A stretch of 64,000 bases of DNA, taken from positions 248,001 to 312,000 of the forward strand of contig NZ_MTCM01000005.1 of assembly GCF_002000245.1 (NCBI RefSeq), in the 5' to 3' direction. The position numbers and the translations under genes are program-made. The number at the start of each line of letters is the position of its first letter. Within the stretch, counting starts at the first letter, position 1. The DNA is from Sphingobacterium sp. CZ-UAM. GTDB taxonomy: Bacteria; Bacteroidota; Bacteroidia; Sphingobacteriales; Sphingobacteriaceae. Shown here in pieces: positions 55,398 to 64,000 of this stretch. The notes beneath the pieces are model-generated. The model was given only the letters and a program-made list of their open reading frames with translations. It ran no database searches and was not told the DNA's origin.

Positions 55398-55490
55398 CTG
55401 ATAGCGCAAGCCCAAGGCTAACATACTATCTATTTTCTCCTCTTTTAATTCTTTATCCTTTGAGCCATATTTTTGGATCTCTATACTCAT
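55377..55490 (-). CDS. 37-codon ORF overlapping hisF stop codon
   Basis: The hisF stop codon is TAATG, so ATG (55490) opens a 37-codon frame that reads through the hisF-hisIE gap and stops inside the heptamer array. The peptide begins [18 protein letters not shown] and contains LALGLRYQSLNTRY. It is charged, with no signal or membrane segment. It could be a real micropeptide, a translational coupler between hisF and hisIE, or a by-product of a repeat element. Similar short ORFs ending in SLNTRY-type residues would be expected from the heptamer array itself. Codon overlap is the main support. Confidence 0.35.
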   Translation of the reverse strand: MSIEIQKYGSKDKELKEEKIDSMLALGLRYQSLNTRY

Positions 55491-56242
55491 TATCTTACGA
55501 CAATACCATGTTGGCGCAAGGTCTCTTTAAGATCCGGAATCAATATTTCTCCATAATGGAATACAGAAGCTGCTAAAGCGGCATCCACATTGGCCTGTTG
55601 AAATACATCGACGAAATGCTGTTGATTTCCGGCACCACCGGATGCTATTAAAGGGATATGAATGCGATCGTTTACCGCTTTTAAAAATCCGTTATCAAAG
55701 CCATTTTTCGTACCGTCATGATCCATGGATGTCAGCAGAATTTCTCCTGCGCCACGTTCCTGGGCTTCCAATATCCAATCCAGGGTATTGATCTCGGTCT
55801 TGATACGTCCGCCGCTCAGGTGAACAAAATCCTGCCCTTCAATAGATCTGGTATCTACGGCAACCACAACAAACTGCGCTCCAAAAGCTGCAGCCATTTG
55901 ATTGATCAGGTCGGGATTACGTACAGCTGCAGAGTTGATCGATATCTTATCCGCTCCCGCATTTAATAGAATGTCGGCATCTTTAATTTCGTTGATACCA
56001 CCGCCGATTGTAAAAGGGATATTTACCTGACGTGCTACCGCTTTGACAAGATCTATTGTTGTCTTGCGCCCTTCATGAGTAGCTGTGATATCTAAGAAAA
56101 CGAGTTCGTCCGCCCCTTGTTGGGAGTATTCGTAGGCTAATTCCACCGGATCCCCGGCATCACGAAGGTCTACAAAATTCACTCCTTTTACTGTCCGTCC
56201 ATCTTTAACATCCAAGCAAGGAATTATCCGTTTTGCCAGCAT
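55490..56242 (-). CDS. hisF: Imidazole glycerol phosphate synthase cyclase subunit
   Basis: A 250-residue (beta/alpha)8 barrel: [45 protein letters not shown] (second catalytic-type Asp) and LIASGGAGN. With HisH it makes imidazole glycerol phosphate and AICAR from PRFAR and glutamine-derived ammonia. It begins 1 base after the hisA stop codon, and its stop overlaps a short ORF. Confidence 0.97.
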   Translation of the reverse strand: MLAKRIIPCLDVKDGRTVKGVNFVDLRDAGDPVELAYEYSQQGADELVFLDITATHEGRKTTIDLVKAVARQVNIPFTIGGGINEIKDADILLNAGADKISINSAAVRNPDLINQMAAAFGAQFVVVAVDTRSIEGQDFVHLSGGRIKTEINTLDWILEAQERGAGEILLTSMDHDGTKNGFDNGFLKAVNDRIHIPLIASGGAGNQQHFVDVFQQANVDAALAASVFHYGEILIPDLKETLRQHGIVVR

Positions 56243-56243
56243 C

Positions 56244-56996
56244 TTAAAATCTGATTAATGATTTAAGGTTCCAGTCTTTGACTTCATCAATGGAAATTCT
56301 ATTCTCATAGATTGCTTTTCCTACGACAACTGATTCTACTCCCCCCAGTTCCTGAAGTTTTTGAATATCATCCATAGAACTGATACCTCCGGAAGCAATC
56401 AATTTGATGATCGGTGAATGGCTCAATAGCTTTTTGTATAATTCTACACCTGCTCCGCCGAGTTTACCATCCTTGCTAATGTCGGTACATAGAAATCTAA
56501 AGAAGCCCAAAACCAAACATTTATCAATATATTCAATCAATTTAATTGGTGAGCTCTCCAACCAGCCGGAGTATTTGATCACTTCATCCAAGACATCAAT
56601 TGCAATGACAATATGGTCTGCATACTTCACTTTCCCTTCATTTAAAGTCGCTAATTCCTCTAAAAAAGAAGGATTCGTAATCGCTTGCGTACCCACGATA
56701 ACACGGTATACCCCAGCATCTACCAATTCCTTTACTTTTTCAATGCTCCTTACCCCGCCGCCATATTGTATTTTCATATCTGTCTTCTGGATAATGTCGA
56801 ACAGATAGGATTGGTTACTAAAATCACCTTTGGCACCATTCAGGTCTATGATATGGACCAGTTCAGTACCATTTGCACGATAGTTTTCTATCTGTGCTTC
56901 CAAACTAATATCATAAGTCGTAACGTCGTTGTAGTTACCCTCTCTTAAACGGACAACTTTTTTGTCCAAAACGTCAATTGCTGGAATGATATACAT
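56244..56996 (-). CDS. hisA: Phosphoribosylformimino-5-aminoimidazole carboxamide ribotide isomerase
   Basis: A 250-residue barrel related to His[49 protein letters not shown] (Asp expected as the second catalytic residue), [10 protein letters not shown]. It isomerises ProFAR to PRFAR, the HisF substrate. The spacing to hisF is 1 base and to hisH 12 bases, so this is a tight operon. Confidence 0.96.
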   Translation of the reverse strand: MYIIPAIDVLDKKVVRLREGNYNDVTTYDISLEAQIENYRANGTELVHIIDLNGAKGDFSNQSYLFDIIQKTDMKIQYGGGVRSIEKVKELVDAGVYRVIVGTQAITNPSFLEELATLNEGKVKYADHIVIAIDVLDEVIKYSGWLESSPIKLIEYIDKCLVLGFFRFLCTDISKDGKLGGAGVELYKKLLSHSPIIKLIASGGISSMDDIQKLQELGGVESVVVGKAIYENRISIDEVKDWNLKSLIRF

Positions 56997-57008
56997 AATC
57001 GAATATTT

Positions 57009-57608
57009 TTAGTCTATTTGAATAGTTGAAAAATTGAGCAGCAACTGCTCACCTGCTTTTCCCGATTTCTCCGGGTGAAATTGTACACCAAAGAAATTAT
57101 CCTTGGAAATGGCTGCTGAAAATGGTAATCCATAGTCGCATTTTGCGGCTGTAAACGTCGTATCATATTCAATATAATACGAATGCACAAAATAAAAATA
57201 AGTCTGATCTTCAATATTCGCAAATAAAGGATTATTTGCTTGTACCGAAACGCTATTCCAGCCCATATGAGGCACTTTGCCCGCTAGGCCGGCATCAAAA
57301 TGTAACGTTTTCAGTGGGAATAATGCTAACATTTCCGCATCACCCTCCTCGGAATATTCGGTCAAAAGTTGCATACCGACACAGATCCCCAAAACAGGTT
57401 TGCGCAGTTGTTTAATATAGGGCACTAATCCCGACTCATGCAATTTGTTCATGGCAGCTCCGGCATGGCCTACGCCCGGAATAATAATACGATCATAAAG
57501 ATCGATCTCCGCTGCAGTATTGATCATACCATAGGTCAGCCCTACCCGATCTAGCGCAGCAGTCAGCGAGAAGATATTCCCGGCGCCATAGTTAATAATT
57601 CCTATCAT
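57009..57608 (-). CDS. hisH: Imidazole glycerol phosphate synthase glutaminase subunit
   Basis: A 199-residue class I glutamine amidotransferase. The catalytic triad is visible: Cys76 in VLGICVGMQLL, and His and Glu in GVQFHPEKSG near residue 178. It supplies ammonia to HisF. It is separated from hisB by 177 bases holding a heptamer array that ends 7 bases before the ATG, the only large gap within the operon besides the one before hisIE. Confidence 0.97.
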   Translation of the reverse strand: MIGIINYGAGNIFSLTAALDRVGLTYGMINTAAEIDLYDRIIIPGVGHAGAAMNKLHESGLVPYIKQLRKPVLGICVGMQLLTEYSEEGDAEMLALFPLKTLHFDAGLAGKVPHMGWNSVSVQANNPLFANIEDQTYFYFVHSYYIEYDTTFTAAKCDYGLPFSAAISKDNFFGVQFHPEKSGKAGEQLLLNFSTIQID

Positions 57609-57615
57609 TTTTATT

Positions 57616-57648
57616 AGTATTGAGATTTGAGTATTGAGTATTGAGACT
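57616..57648 (-). repeat. Heptamer array upstream of hisH
   Basis: Four 7-base units (plus strand AGTATTG, AGATTTG, AGTATTG, AGTATTG) followed by AGACT, ending 7 bases before the hisH ATG. The flank further upstream (GGCTAAAGAG, AGTAAAAGAT on the minus strand) partly resembles that of the hisIE array. Confidence 0.8.
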
Positions 57649-57785
57649 TTGGTTAGGCTAGCCGTCGGCTTACCTACTTCATCTTTTACTCTTTAGCCCA
57701 AACTTTTTTATCTCCTCACCCTACAAGGGCAATATCTTAGTTTTAGCGTTTATAGCCTAGTCACAAAGACAGGTATAATGTAAAA

Positions 57786-58925
57786 CTACAAAACACCTTT
57801 TGTACTTGGCAGCTGCATATGATCCGCATCCCGTCGTACTGCTTTCTTGATCGATTTCGCAAAAGCCTTAAAAATTGCTTCGATCTTATGGTGCTCGTTA
57901 TCCCCTTCGGCCTTGATATTTAGATTTGATTTGGAGGCGTCAGAAAATGATTTAAAGAAGTGGAAGAACATCTCTGTCGGCATATCGCCTATTTTCTCCC
58001 GTTTAAATTCAGCATCCCAGACAATCCAATTGCGGCCACCAAAATCCAGTGCAACCTGCGCCAGGCAATCATCCATTGGTAAGGTATAAGAGTAGCGTTC
58101 AATACCGCGCTTGTCACCCAAGGCCTTTAAGAACACTTCGCCCAAAGCAATCCCTGTATCTTCGATGGTATGATGCTCATCGATATGAAGATCACCTTTG
58201 GCTTTGATCGTTAAGTCCAATGCACCATGTCGGGCTAGCTGATCTAGCATATGGTCAAAGAAGGGCAGTCCTGTCTCAATTTCCGATTTACCGGAACCAT
58301 CCAGGTTCAGTTGAATAAAAATATCGGTTTCATTCGTTTTACGATGATGTTCGGCCGTACGTGTACCCAGTTTGAGGAATTCGTATACGGTCTTCCAGTC
58401 TGTGGTCTCCAAAGCCACAGCATTCGGGTCAATGTCGACATTTTCCAATGCCCCCAATTGATCGTTTGCACGTAGCCATATAGCTTTAGCACCAAGATTT
58501 TGCGCAAGCTTGACATCATTTACACGGTCACCGATCACGAACGATTCACTCAGATTATATTTTGCTGCATCGAAATATTCCCCCAGCATACCAATACCCG
58601 GCTTACGTGTATCTGCATTTTCGTGTGGGAAAGTTTTGTCGATATGTTCTTTCGCAAATACTACACCTTCTGCCGCAAACGTATCAATCACAAAATGATG
58701 GACAGGCCAAAAGTTTTCTTCCGGATGGGAAGATGTTCCTAAACCATCTTGGTTAGAAACCAAGATCAATTCAAAATCCAGCTCCTTAGCGATACGTGGC
58801 AGGTACTGCAAAGCACCGGGATAGAATTTTAATTTTGCAAAAGAATCAATCTGCTCATCTTCTGGTTCCAAAATTAATGTTCCGTCACGGTCTATAAACA
58901 GTACACGTTTTAAGTTATCAGGCAT
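57786..58925 (-). CDS. hisB: Bifunctional histidinol-phosphatase / imidazoleglycerol-phosphate dehydratase
   Basis: A 379-residue fusion. The N-terminal HAD phosphatase has the nucleophile motif FIDRDGTL (Asp12, Asp14) and LVSNQDG. The C-terminal dehydratase (from about 195) has [30 protein letters not shown] and a matching second histidine motif [14 protein letters not shown]. The loop that carries the zinc-binding cysteines in Escherichia coli HisB reads [12 protein letters not shown] here, with no cysteine. It catalyses steps 6 and 8 of histidine synthesis. The start is 4 bases after the hisC stop codon. Confidence 0.96.
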   Translation of the reverse strand: MPDNLKRVLFIDRDGTLILEPEDEQIDSFAKLKFYPGALQYLPRIAKELDFELILVSNQDGLGTSSHPEENFWPVHHFVIDTFAAEGVVFAKEHIDKTFPHENADTRKPGIGMLGEYFDAAKYNLSESFVIGDRVNDVKLAQNLGAKAIWLRANDQLGALENVDIDPNAVALETTDWKTVYEFLKLGTRTAEHHRKTNETDIFIQLNLDGSGKSEIETGLPFFDHMLDQLARHGALDLTIKAKGDLHIDEHHTIEDTGIALGEVFLKALGDKRGIERYSYTLPMDDCLAQVALDFGGRNWIVWDAEFKREKIGDMPTEMFFHFFKSFSDASKSNLNIKAEGDNEHHKIEAIFKAFAKSIKKAVRRDADHMQLPSTKGVL

Positions 58926-58929
58926 AGTA

Positions 58930-59988
58930 TTATTTATTGATTTGATTAAGTTTTTCTAATAATGTCCGGTTCTCCGCAGGCGTCCCAACAGTGATCCGCA
59001 AACAGCCTTCACAAAGCTCGACCTTGGAGCGATCTCTGACAATGATCCCATACTGAACCAAATAGTCGTAGATCTCCCGGGGGTTTTCCATCTTGACCAG
59101 AATAAAATTGGCATCGGAAGGTGTGATGTGATGCACATAGTCCAACTCAAGGAGCTCGCGTACCAGTTTTTCACGTTCTGCAACAGTCTCCTTGATCCAG
59201 TCGTTGACTTGATCCACATTATTCAGCGCCTCCAGCACGATATCCTGTGTCGCTTGATTAATATTATAAGGCGGTTTAATTTTATTATAAACAGCTATAA
59301 TCTCTTTGCTTGCAAAGGCCATGCCTAAGCGAAGTGCTGCAAGTCCCCAGGCTTTAGATAAGGTCTGCAAAACCACCAGGTTTGGATATTCGGCCAGTTC
59401 CTGCGTAAATGATTTCACAGCAGAAAAATTGATATAAGCTTCATCGACAACGACAAGTCCCTGAAAATTATTCAATACCGTTTCAATGTCCTGGCGACGG
59501 ATCGAATTCCCTGTTGGATTATTAGGTGAACAGATAAAGATCAGCTTGGTATGTGCATCTATGGCATTGGCGATACCGTCCAGATCCAATTGATAGTCTG
59601 CCGTAAGATTTACTTTCTTAAAGGCGACATCATTGATATTTGCAGACACCTCGTACATACCATAGGTCGGCGGAACTAAAATAACATTGTCTACACCGGG
59701 TGTACAAAATGCACGGTATAAAATATCAATAGCCTCATCGCTTCCATTACCCAAAAATATGTTTTCCGGAGGTACACCTTTTATGTTTGAAAGTTTTGCT
59801 TTGACTTGATGTTGGAGTGGGTCTGGGTATCGGTTGTAATCATGGTTTAGTGGGGATCCAAAAGGATTTTCATTGGCATCAATCAATATGGATGCCGCCC
59901 CTTTAAATTCATCTCTAGCGGACGAATAAGGTACGAGCTTTTTGATATTTTCCCGTAGTAGATTGTTTAAGTTGAATGGATTATCCAT
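58930..59988 (-). CDS. hisC: Histidinol-phosphate aminotransferase
   Basis: A 352-residue PLP-dependent class I/II aminotransferase. Markers: [44 protein letters not shown] and [14 protein letters not shown] with the lysine for PLP. It makes histidinol phosphate from imidazoleacetol phosphate. It is the first his gene here; hisG and hisD, which usually precede it, are absent from the window and rnz lies upstream instead, 97 bases away. Confidence 0.96.
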   Translation of the reverse strand: MDNPFNLNNLLRENIKKLVPYSSARDEFKGAASILIDANENPFGSPLNHDYNRYPDPLQHQVKAKLSNIKGVPPENIFLGNGSDEAIDILYRAFCTPGVDNVILVPPTYGMYEVSANINDVAFKKVNLTADYQLDLDGIANAIDAHTKLIFICSPNNPTGNSIRRQDIETVLNNFQGLVVVDEAYINFSAVKSFTQELAEYPNLVVLQTLSKAWGLAALRLGMAFASKEIIAVYNKIKPPYNINQATQDIVLEALNNVDQVNDWIKETVAEREKLVRELLELDYVHHITPSDANFILVKMENPREIYDYLVQYGIIVRDRSKVELCEGCLRITVGTPAENRTLLEKLNQINK

Positions 59989-60085
59989 TATAAAAAAATT
60001 AGAGCCGTAAACTTAGAGAAATTGTTTATCAAAAGCAATATAAAAAGTATTTGGCAGTGGAAATATGGTTAAAATTCACAAAAAG

Positions 60086-60997
60086 CTAAACTGAAAACCA
60101 TTTACCTTCAATCGAAAGTTCAGTATTTGGGAATACCGTACGGGCTTCATCCAATAAAGGATTTAGATCCCGGTAACGGGCGGAGTAGTGTCCCAGCAAC
60201 AATTTCTTTGCATGGGTTTCTTTGGCGATCTCCCCGGCTTCCAGTGCGGTCGTATGGAAAGTCTCCTTTGCACGGTCTACCATATCATGCAGAAAAGTAG
60301 ATTCATGATACATCAGATCGGCATGCTGGACATAAGGCAGATAGTTCGCAGTACGCACTGTATCCGAACAGTACACGTAACTTCTGGATCTAGGAGCCGG
60401 TAGGCTCAATTGATCCGCTGGGTAAACATTTCCCTTTTCGTCCACATAATCCATCCCCTTCTTTATGGCGGGATAATAGACCGTAGGAATATTTAATGCC
60501 TGAACCACATCACCAAGCAAGGTACGGGCCCTGGGACCTTCGTCAAAACGAAAGCCTGTACAGGCAATGCGATGTGTTAAAGGGAATGTACTCACTTTCA
60601 TTGTTCGATTTTCAAAAATAACCCCGGGCTCGTCGGGTGAAATCGGATGAAAAATAAGATTATAGCGTAAAGCTGTCTCAGAATGCAGAAATTGTATATC
60701 CAAAATCTCCTTCAAGGCAGCAGGGCCATATAAATGAAGATCACTTTTGCGGCCGACCAGGTGCATCGAAGACAGCAGCCCGACCAGACCTAAATAGTGA
60801 TCTCCATGTAAATGGCTAATAAATATATGTCCTAAGCGATTGCTTTTAATTCCATAGCGGCTGAGCTGCATTTGCGTACCCTCACCACAGTCTATTAAAA
60901 ACAATTGTTCATTAAAGTTCAACACTTGGCTAGTCGGATGGCGATCAAACATCGGTGTCGCGGAACTATTCCCTAATATCAGAACTTCAAACTTCAT
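60086..60997 (-). CDS. rnz: Ribonuclease Z (tRNA 3' processing)
   Basis: A 303-residue short-form RNase Z of the metallo-beta-lactamase fold. The histidine motif HLHGDH (His62, His64, Asp66, His67) follows LIDCGEGTQMQLSRYGI, and GHYSARYRD near the end carries the last metal ligand. It trims the 3' end of tRNA precursors. It begins 1 base after the STAS gene stop codon, a pairing I have seen in Bacteroidota. Confidence 0.94.
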   Translation of the reverse strand: MKFEVLILGNSSATPMFDRHPTSQVLNFNEQLFLIDCGEGTQMQLSRYGIKSNRLGHIFISHLHGDHYLGLVGLLSSMHLVGRKSDLHLYGPAALKEILDIQFLHSETALRYNLIFHPISPDEPGVIFENRTMKVSTFPLTHRIACTGFRFDEGPRARTLLGDVVQALNIPTVYYPAIKKGMDYVDEKGNVYPADQLSLPAPRSRSYVYCSDTVRTANYLPYVQHADLMYHESTFLHDMVDRAKETFHTTALEAGEIAKETHAKKLLLGHYSARYRDLNPLLDEARTVFPNTELSIEGKWFSV

Positions 60998-60998
60998 A

Positions 60999-61379
60999 TT
61001 AATCTTCGATTGTCCCCCGATATTCAGACTCTAATTCGTGCGCAAAGATCATATCTTCAGCAACCTTTAGTGATGGAGCAATCTTGATCGATTTATCCAG
61101 GTGCGACACACGAACCATATCCATTAATTTAGGACATAGATTGACCAAAATAAATATACCGCCAACGGACTGGCACAAACGGTGAGCCAGTATCCCCAAA
61201 CGAATACCTACTTCATCCGTCTTTTGGACATGAATCATATCCAAAACAATATTGCGTTGGCCAATCGTATTTCGCAACAGGAACTCCCCCTTCAGTTTAG
61301 CTGCATTATCCGCATCTATCACTTCCACATGGGGTTCTATCACAATATAACGATCATGCTTATCAATAGTGTACTTCAT
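60999..61379 (-). CDS. STAS-domain protein (anti-sigma factor antagonist-like)
   Basis: A 126-residue single STAS domain: RYIVIEPHVEVIDADNAAKLKGEF, RNIVLDMIHVQKTDEVGIRLG, GGIFILVNLCPKLMDMVRVSHLD. At the usual phosphoserine position of SpoIIAA the sequence reads QKTDEVG, so a threonine would be the phosphosite if there is one. No anti-sigma kinase is in the window. It is tightly linked to rnz (1 base apart) and follows purC by 33 bases. Confidence 0.8.
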   Translation of the reverse strand: MKYTIDKHDRYIVIEPHVEVIDADNAAKLKGEFLLRNTIGQRNIVLDMIHVQKTDEVGIRLGILAHRLCQSVGGIFILVNLCPKLMDMVRVSHLDKSIKIAPSLKVAEDMIFAHELESEYRGTIED

Positions 61380-61412
61380 AAGTCTATTTCATTAGTTTGA
61401 AGATACAATGTA

Positions 61413-62363
61413 CTAATAATTTAGCTCTTTTAAGGCTTTTGAAACATTTCTTTCCACACGTTCCAGTACATCTTCCTGATCAGGGTAGACAAATTTTTCA
61501 CCAACGATATGCTCGTACAGCTCAATATAGCGTTCGGAAATGGAAGCAATAATTTCATCAGTCATCTCCGGAACCGTCTGCCCATCTTTACCCTGAAAGC
61601 CATTTTCGATCAACCATTTGCGCACAAACTCTTTTGATAATTGCTTTTGAGCTTCACCTTTCTCCTGGCGTTCCTGGTATCCATCTGCATAGAAATAACG
61701 GGATGAATCTGGGGTATGGATCTCATCGATCAAAACGATCTTGCCATCTTTTTTACCAAATTCATATTTGGTATCCACCAGGATCAGTCCTCTTTGCGCT
61801 GCAATTTCAGTTCCGCGTTGAAACAAGGCTTTGGTATAGTTCTCCAATTGCACATAATCGGCCTCGCTGACGATACCTTTTTTCAAAATATCAGCACGGG
61901 AAATATCCTCATCGTGACCTACGGCCGCTTTGGTCGTCGGTGTAATGATCGGCTCCGGCAATTTATCATTCTCTTTCAGTCCTTCTGGAAGAGGCTCACC
62001 GCAGACCTCACGTTTACCAGCCGCATATTCGCGCCAAGCATGTCCCGACAAATAACCACGGATAACCATTTCTACTTTAAACGGTTCACACATCTGACCG
62101 ATGGTCACACTCGGATCCGGCACAGATACAACCCAATTGGGGATAATATCAGCTGTCGCTTTTAAAAATTTAGCTGCAATCTGATTTAACACCTGTCCTT
62201 TGTAAGGAATCGGGCGGGGAAGTACCACATCAAATGCTGAAATACGATCGGAAGCTACCATCGCCAGGTAGGTATCGGCAATCGTATACACATCACGTAC
62301 CTTACCTCTGTAAAAAGCAGTCTGATTTTCGAAATTGAAATTTGTTTCTTTTATAGCGTTCAT
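61413..62363 (-). CDS. purC: SAICAR synthase
   Basis: A 316-residue enzyme of purine synthesis. Motifs: [74 protein letters not shown]. The ATG at 62363 is taken as start, because the two codons upstream begin with TTG. The length is that of the longer form found in eukaryotes and many Bacteroidota. It couples CAIR with aspartate using ATP. It lies between phoH and the STAS gene. Confidence 0.96.
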   Translation of the reverse strand: MNAIKETNFNFENQTAFYRGKVRDVYTIADTYLAMVASDRISAFDVVLPRPIPYKGQVLNQIAAKFLKATADIIPNWVVSVPDPSVTIGQMCEPFKVEMVIRGYLSGHAWREYAAGKREVCGEPLPEGLKENDKLPEPIITPTTKAAVGHDEDISRADILKKGIVSEADYVQLENYTKALFQRGTEIAAQRGLILVDTKYEFGKKDGKIVLIDEIHTPDSSRYFYADGYQERQEKGEAQKQLSKEFVRKWLIENGFQGKDGQTVPEMTDEIIASISERYIELYEHIVGEKFVYPDQEDVLERVERNVSKALKELNY

Positions 62364-62405
62364 GTTCAAAGTAAATTCAAATAATAAGTTTTTGCAAACA
62401 AGCCA

Positions 62406-63371
62406 TTAAATATCGCCGTATGCTTCTAAAATGCGCCGCACCAATTTATGGCGGACCACATCCCCACCGCTAAGGTGGATAATATCAATCCCTTCAATAT
62501 TGTCCAACAAACGGATGGATGTTGAAAGGCCGGATTGATTCTTTTTGGGGAGATCGACCTGCGTCATATCACCCGTAACAATAAATTTTGCAGTGGGCCC
62601 CATACGTGTCAAAAACATTTTCAACTGCATATCCGTTGCATTTTGCGCTTCGTCCAAAATCACAAAACAGTTGTCAAGCGTACGCCCCCGCATAAATGCG
62701 AGTGGTGCAACCTCGATCGTACGGTTTTCTAAATATCCTTTTAATTTTTCCGCCGGGATCATGTCATCAAGCGCATCATAAAGTGGTCTCAGATAAGGAT
62801 CGACCTTTTCTTTCAGATCTCCGGGGAGAAAACCTAGATTTTCTCCAGCTTCCACAGCTGGTCGGGTCAGAATAATCCGCTTGATTTCCTTGTTGCGAAG
62901 TGCTCTGACTGCCAGTGCAACAGCTGTATAGGTCTTTCCTGTTCCCGCAGGACCAATGGCAAATAAGATGTCATTTTTTGAAATACTATCCACCATCCGT
63001 CGCTGGTTGGCCGTCCGTGCGCGGACAATCAACCCATTAGGTCCATAAACAATCGGTTCGGAACCAAAGGCTGCCTGCTTAGCCGCAATCTCCTTTTCCT
63101 GCTGCGCAGCTGAGCCTGCACTCGCGCCCAGCAGATTCTCAAAATCCAACAGGGTAATGTTGTTGAATTTTTCCAGATGCGCCATGACTTCCTTAAAGGA
63201 TTGCTCAAATAGTTCCAATTCCTTCGCATCTCCTAGCACCTTCATTTCACTTCCACGAGCTACAATCCGCAGTTTTGGGAATTGTTTCTTCAAATAATCA
63301 AAGTGCTCATTGTCTGCTCCCCATAATATGGGTAAATTCAGACCATCTAATGCAATTAGTAACTCGTTCAA
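62406..63371 (-). CDS. PhoH-like ATPase
   Basis: A 321-residue P-loop ATPase of the PhoH family. Walker A: FAIGPAGTGKTYTAVALA (near residue 140). VEAGENLGFLPGDLKEKVDPYLRPLYDAL, CFVILDEAQNATDMQLKMFLTRMG (Walker B) and VTGDMTQVDLP follow. The first 100 residues include a KH-like or N-terminal extension as in the PhoL/YbeZ group, which acts in ribosome and RNA metabolism. It is the first gene of the minus-strand block phoH-purC-STAS-rnz. Confidence 0.9.
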   Translation of the reverse strand: MNELLIALDGLNLPILWGADNEHFDYLKKQFPKLRIVARGSEMKVLGDAKELELFEQSFKEVMAHLEKFNNITLLDFENLLGASAGSAAQQEKEIAAKQAAFGSEPIVYGPNGLIVRARTANQRRMVDSISKNDILFAIGPAGTGKTYTAVALAVRALRNKEIKRIILTRPAVEAGENLGFLPGDLKEKVDPYLRPLYDALDDMIPAEKLKGYLENRTIEVAPLAFMRGRTLDNCFVILDEAQNATDMQLKMFLTRMGPTAKFIVTGDMTQVDLPKKNQSGLSTSIRLLDNIEGIDIIHLSGGDVVRHKLVRRILEAYGDI

Positions 63372-63790
63372 ATTTTATCCTAGTTTAGAAATAATCAGAT
63401 GTCCCTATTACGCTATAGCTCCAATACGTAATACTATTCAAAATTAACGTATTCTAATGAGAAAATACGCCATCCCGAAGAGATTTTTGTAAAAAGAAAA
63501 ACCAAATTATTTTTTTCAGGTTTCCGCTATAAGTTTGGCTTTTAAAGCTGAACTTAGACCGTACAAATCTATTCTTTACAGGATAAACAGAAGCTATGTT
63601 TGTGTATATCAACCGAAAAAAGATATATTCAAAATAAGTTCTTCAATTAGCTTTACAAATCAGCTGATAAATAGTAATTTTGTCCTCTATTTGAATAGAT
63701 TTTCAGGAACAGAATATGTAAACGGCAGGAGATCTATTTATATTCATGCAATAAAGGGAATTTGACAAATTCGGTCTACTTTAGATTATA
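63372..63790. other. 419-base divergent intergenic region
   Basis: It contains the promoter-like pair at 63652-63682 and otherwise AT-rich sequence. A 76-codon frame at 63535-63765 would start with TTG and has no recognisable features; I consider it non-coding. Confidence 0.6.
63652..63682 (+). promoter_or_regulatory. Promoter-like sequence for the DUF62 gene
   Basis: TTTA-N19-TAATTTTG fits the Bacteroidota promoter pattern with one mismatch and exact spacing. The gene starts about 108 bases downstream, leaving a long leader, which lowers confidence. Confidence 0.4.
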
Positions 63791-64000
63791 ATGGCAGTAA
63801 TTACGTTAACGACAGATCTAGGACATAAAGATTTTTATCAAGCTGCGCTAAAAGGAAGCCTTTTAACGCAGTTGTCTGATGTTCATATTGTCGATATCAC
63901 GCATGAAATCCCTGCATTCAACATTCCCCGTGCAGCCTTTGTACTTGGTAACGCCTATCATTATTTCCCCAAAGGAACAGTACATATCATCGGTATCAAC
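63791..64000 (+). CDS. DUF62 SAM hydroxide adenosyltransferase, N-terminal part (truncated by window edge)
   Basis: Seventy residues from an ATG: MAVITLTTDLGHKDFYQAAL followed by HIVDITHEIPAFNIPRAAFVL and FPKGTVHIIGIN. The TTDLG start, the DITHEI motif and the rhythm match the DUF62 family (relatives of SAM-dependent fluorinase and chlorinase), whose common members hydrolyse S-adenosylmethionine to adenosine and methionine. The rest lies beyond the window. Confidence 0.88.
   Translation, partial: MAVITLTTDLGHKDFYQAALKGSLLTQLSDVHIVDITHEIPAFNIPRAAFVLGNAYHYFPKGTVHIIGIN

Noticed and set aside
63535-63765. 76-codon frame before the DUF62 gene
   Set aside because: TTG start, AT-rich composition, and it covers the probable promoter.
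1-64000. CRISPR array, tRNA, rRNA, insertion sequence or prophage
   Set aside because: No spaced identical repeats of CRISPR type, no cloverleaf or rRNA-like stretch, and no transposase, integrase or phage structural protein was seen.

Overview
The window looks like a chromosomal segment of a Bacteroidota bacterium of the Sphingobacterium/Pedobacter kind. It has three SusC/SusD outer-membrane pairs, many secreted glycan enzymes, promoters close to the Bacteroidota TTTG / TAnnTTTG pattern, a bifunctional hisB and hisIE, and almost no Shine-Dalgarno sequences. I saw no rRNA, tRNA, CRISPR array, integrase or insertion sequence.

Layout. 1-1235: the end of a TonB-dependent receptor and a small outer-membrane barrel protein. 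1491-21115: a glycosaminoglycan-type polysaccharide utilisation locus (PUL). It holds SusC/SusD, a heparinase II/III-like lyase, a DUF2264 protein, a GH88 unsaturated uronyl hydrolase, a chondroitin AC lyase (PL8), an S1 sulfatase, a periplasmic Gfo/Idh/MocA protein and a second SusC/SusD pair. The logic is binding and import by SusC/D, cleavage by lyases to unsaturated oligosaccharides, then removal of sulfate and unsaturated uronate. 21251-27561: a four-gene minus-strand cassette (duplicated HEPN-like protein, SWIM-SNF2 helicase, two unknowns), the least explained part of the window. 28392-32392: a DKNYY lipoprotein, a Fic protein with two identical operator-like dyads at its promoter, and an unknown lipoprotein. 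32491-39115: susC-susD joined by overlapping codons to a glycerophosphodiesterase-alkaline phosphatase fusion, probably an organophosphate scavenging operon. 39385-43699: an alpha-L-fucosidase and a soluble PAS histidine kinase with its single-domain response regulator. 43898-53461: housekeeping and cell-wall genes (Xaa-Pro aminopeptidase, PBP4-type DD-peptidase, malic enzyme-phosphotransacetylase, ruvA, GH20 hexosaminidase, free methionine sulfoxide reductase). 53625-63371: a minus-strand block with a WD40 protein, a his operon (hisC-B-H-A-F-IE, without hisG and hisD) and rnz, a STAS protein, purC and phoH. The window ends in the start of a DUF62 (SAM hydroxide adenosyltransferase) gene.

The less ordinary points are: the HEPN/SNF2 cassette; the Fic operators; the phosphatase fusion in a SusCD operon; heptamer arrays just before the hisH and hisI start codons, one overlapping a 37-codon ORF coupled to hisF; 11-bp tandem arrays at two intergenic sites; and a terminator-like hairpin inside the 104-codon gene. 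Family calls come from reading motifs by eye, without database searches.
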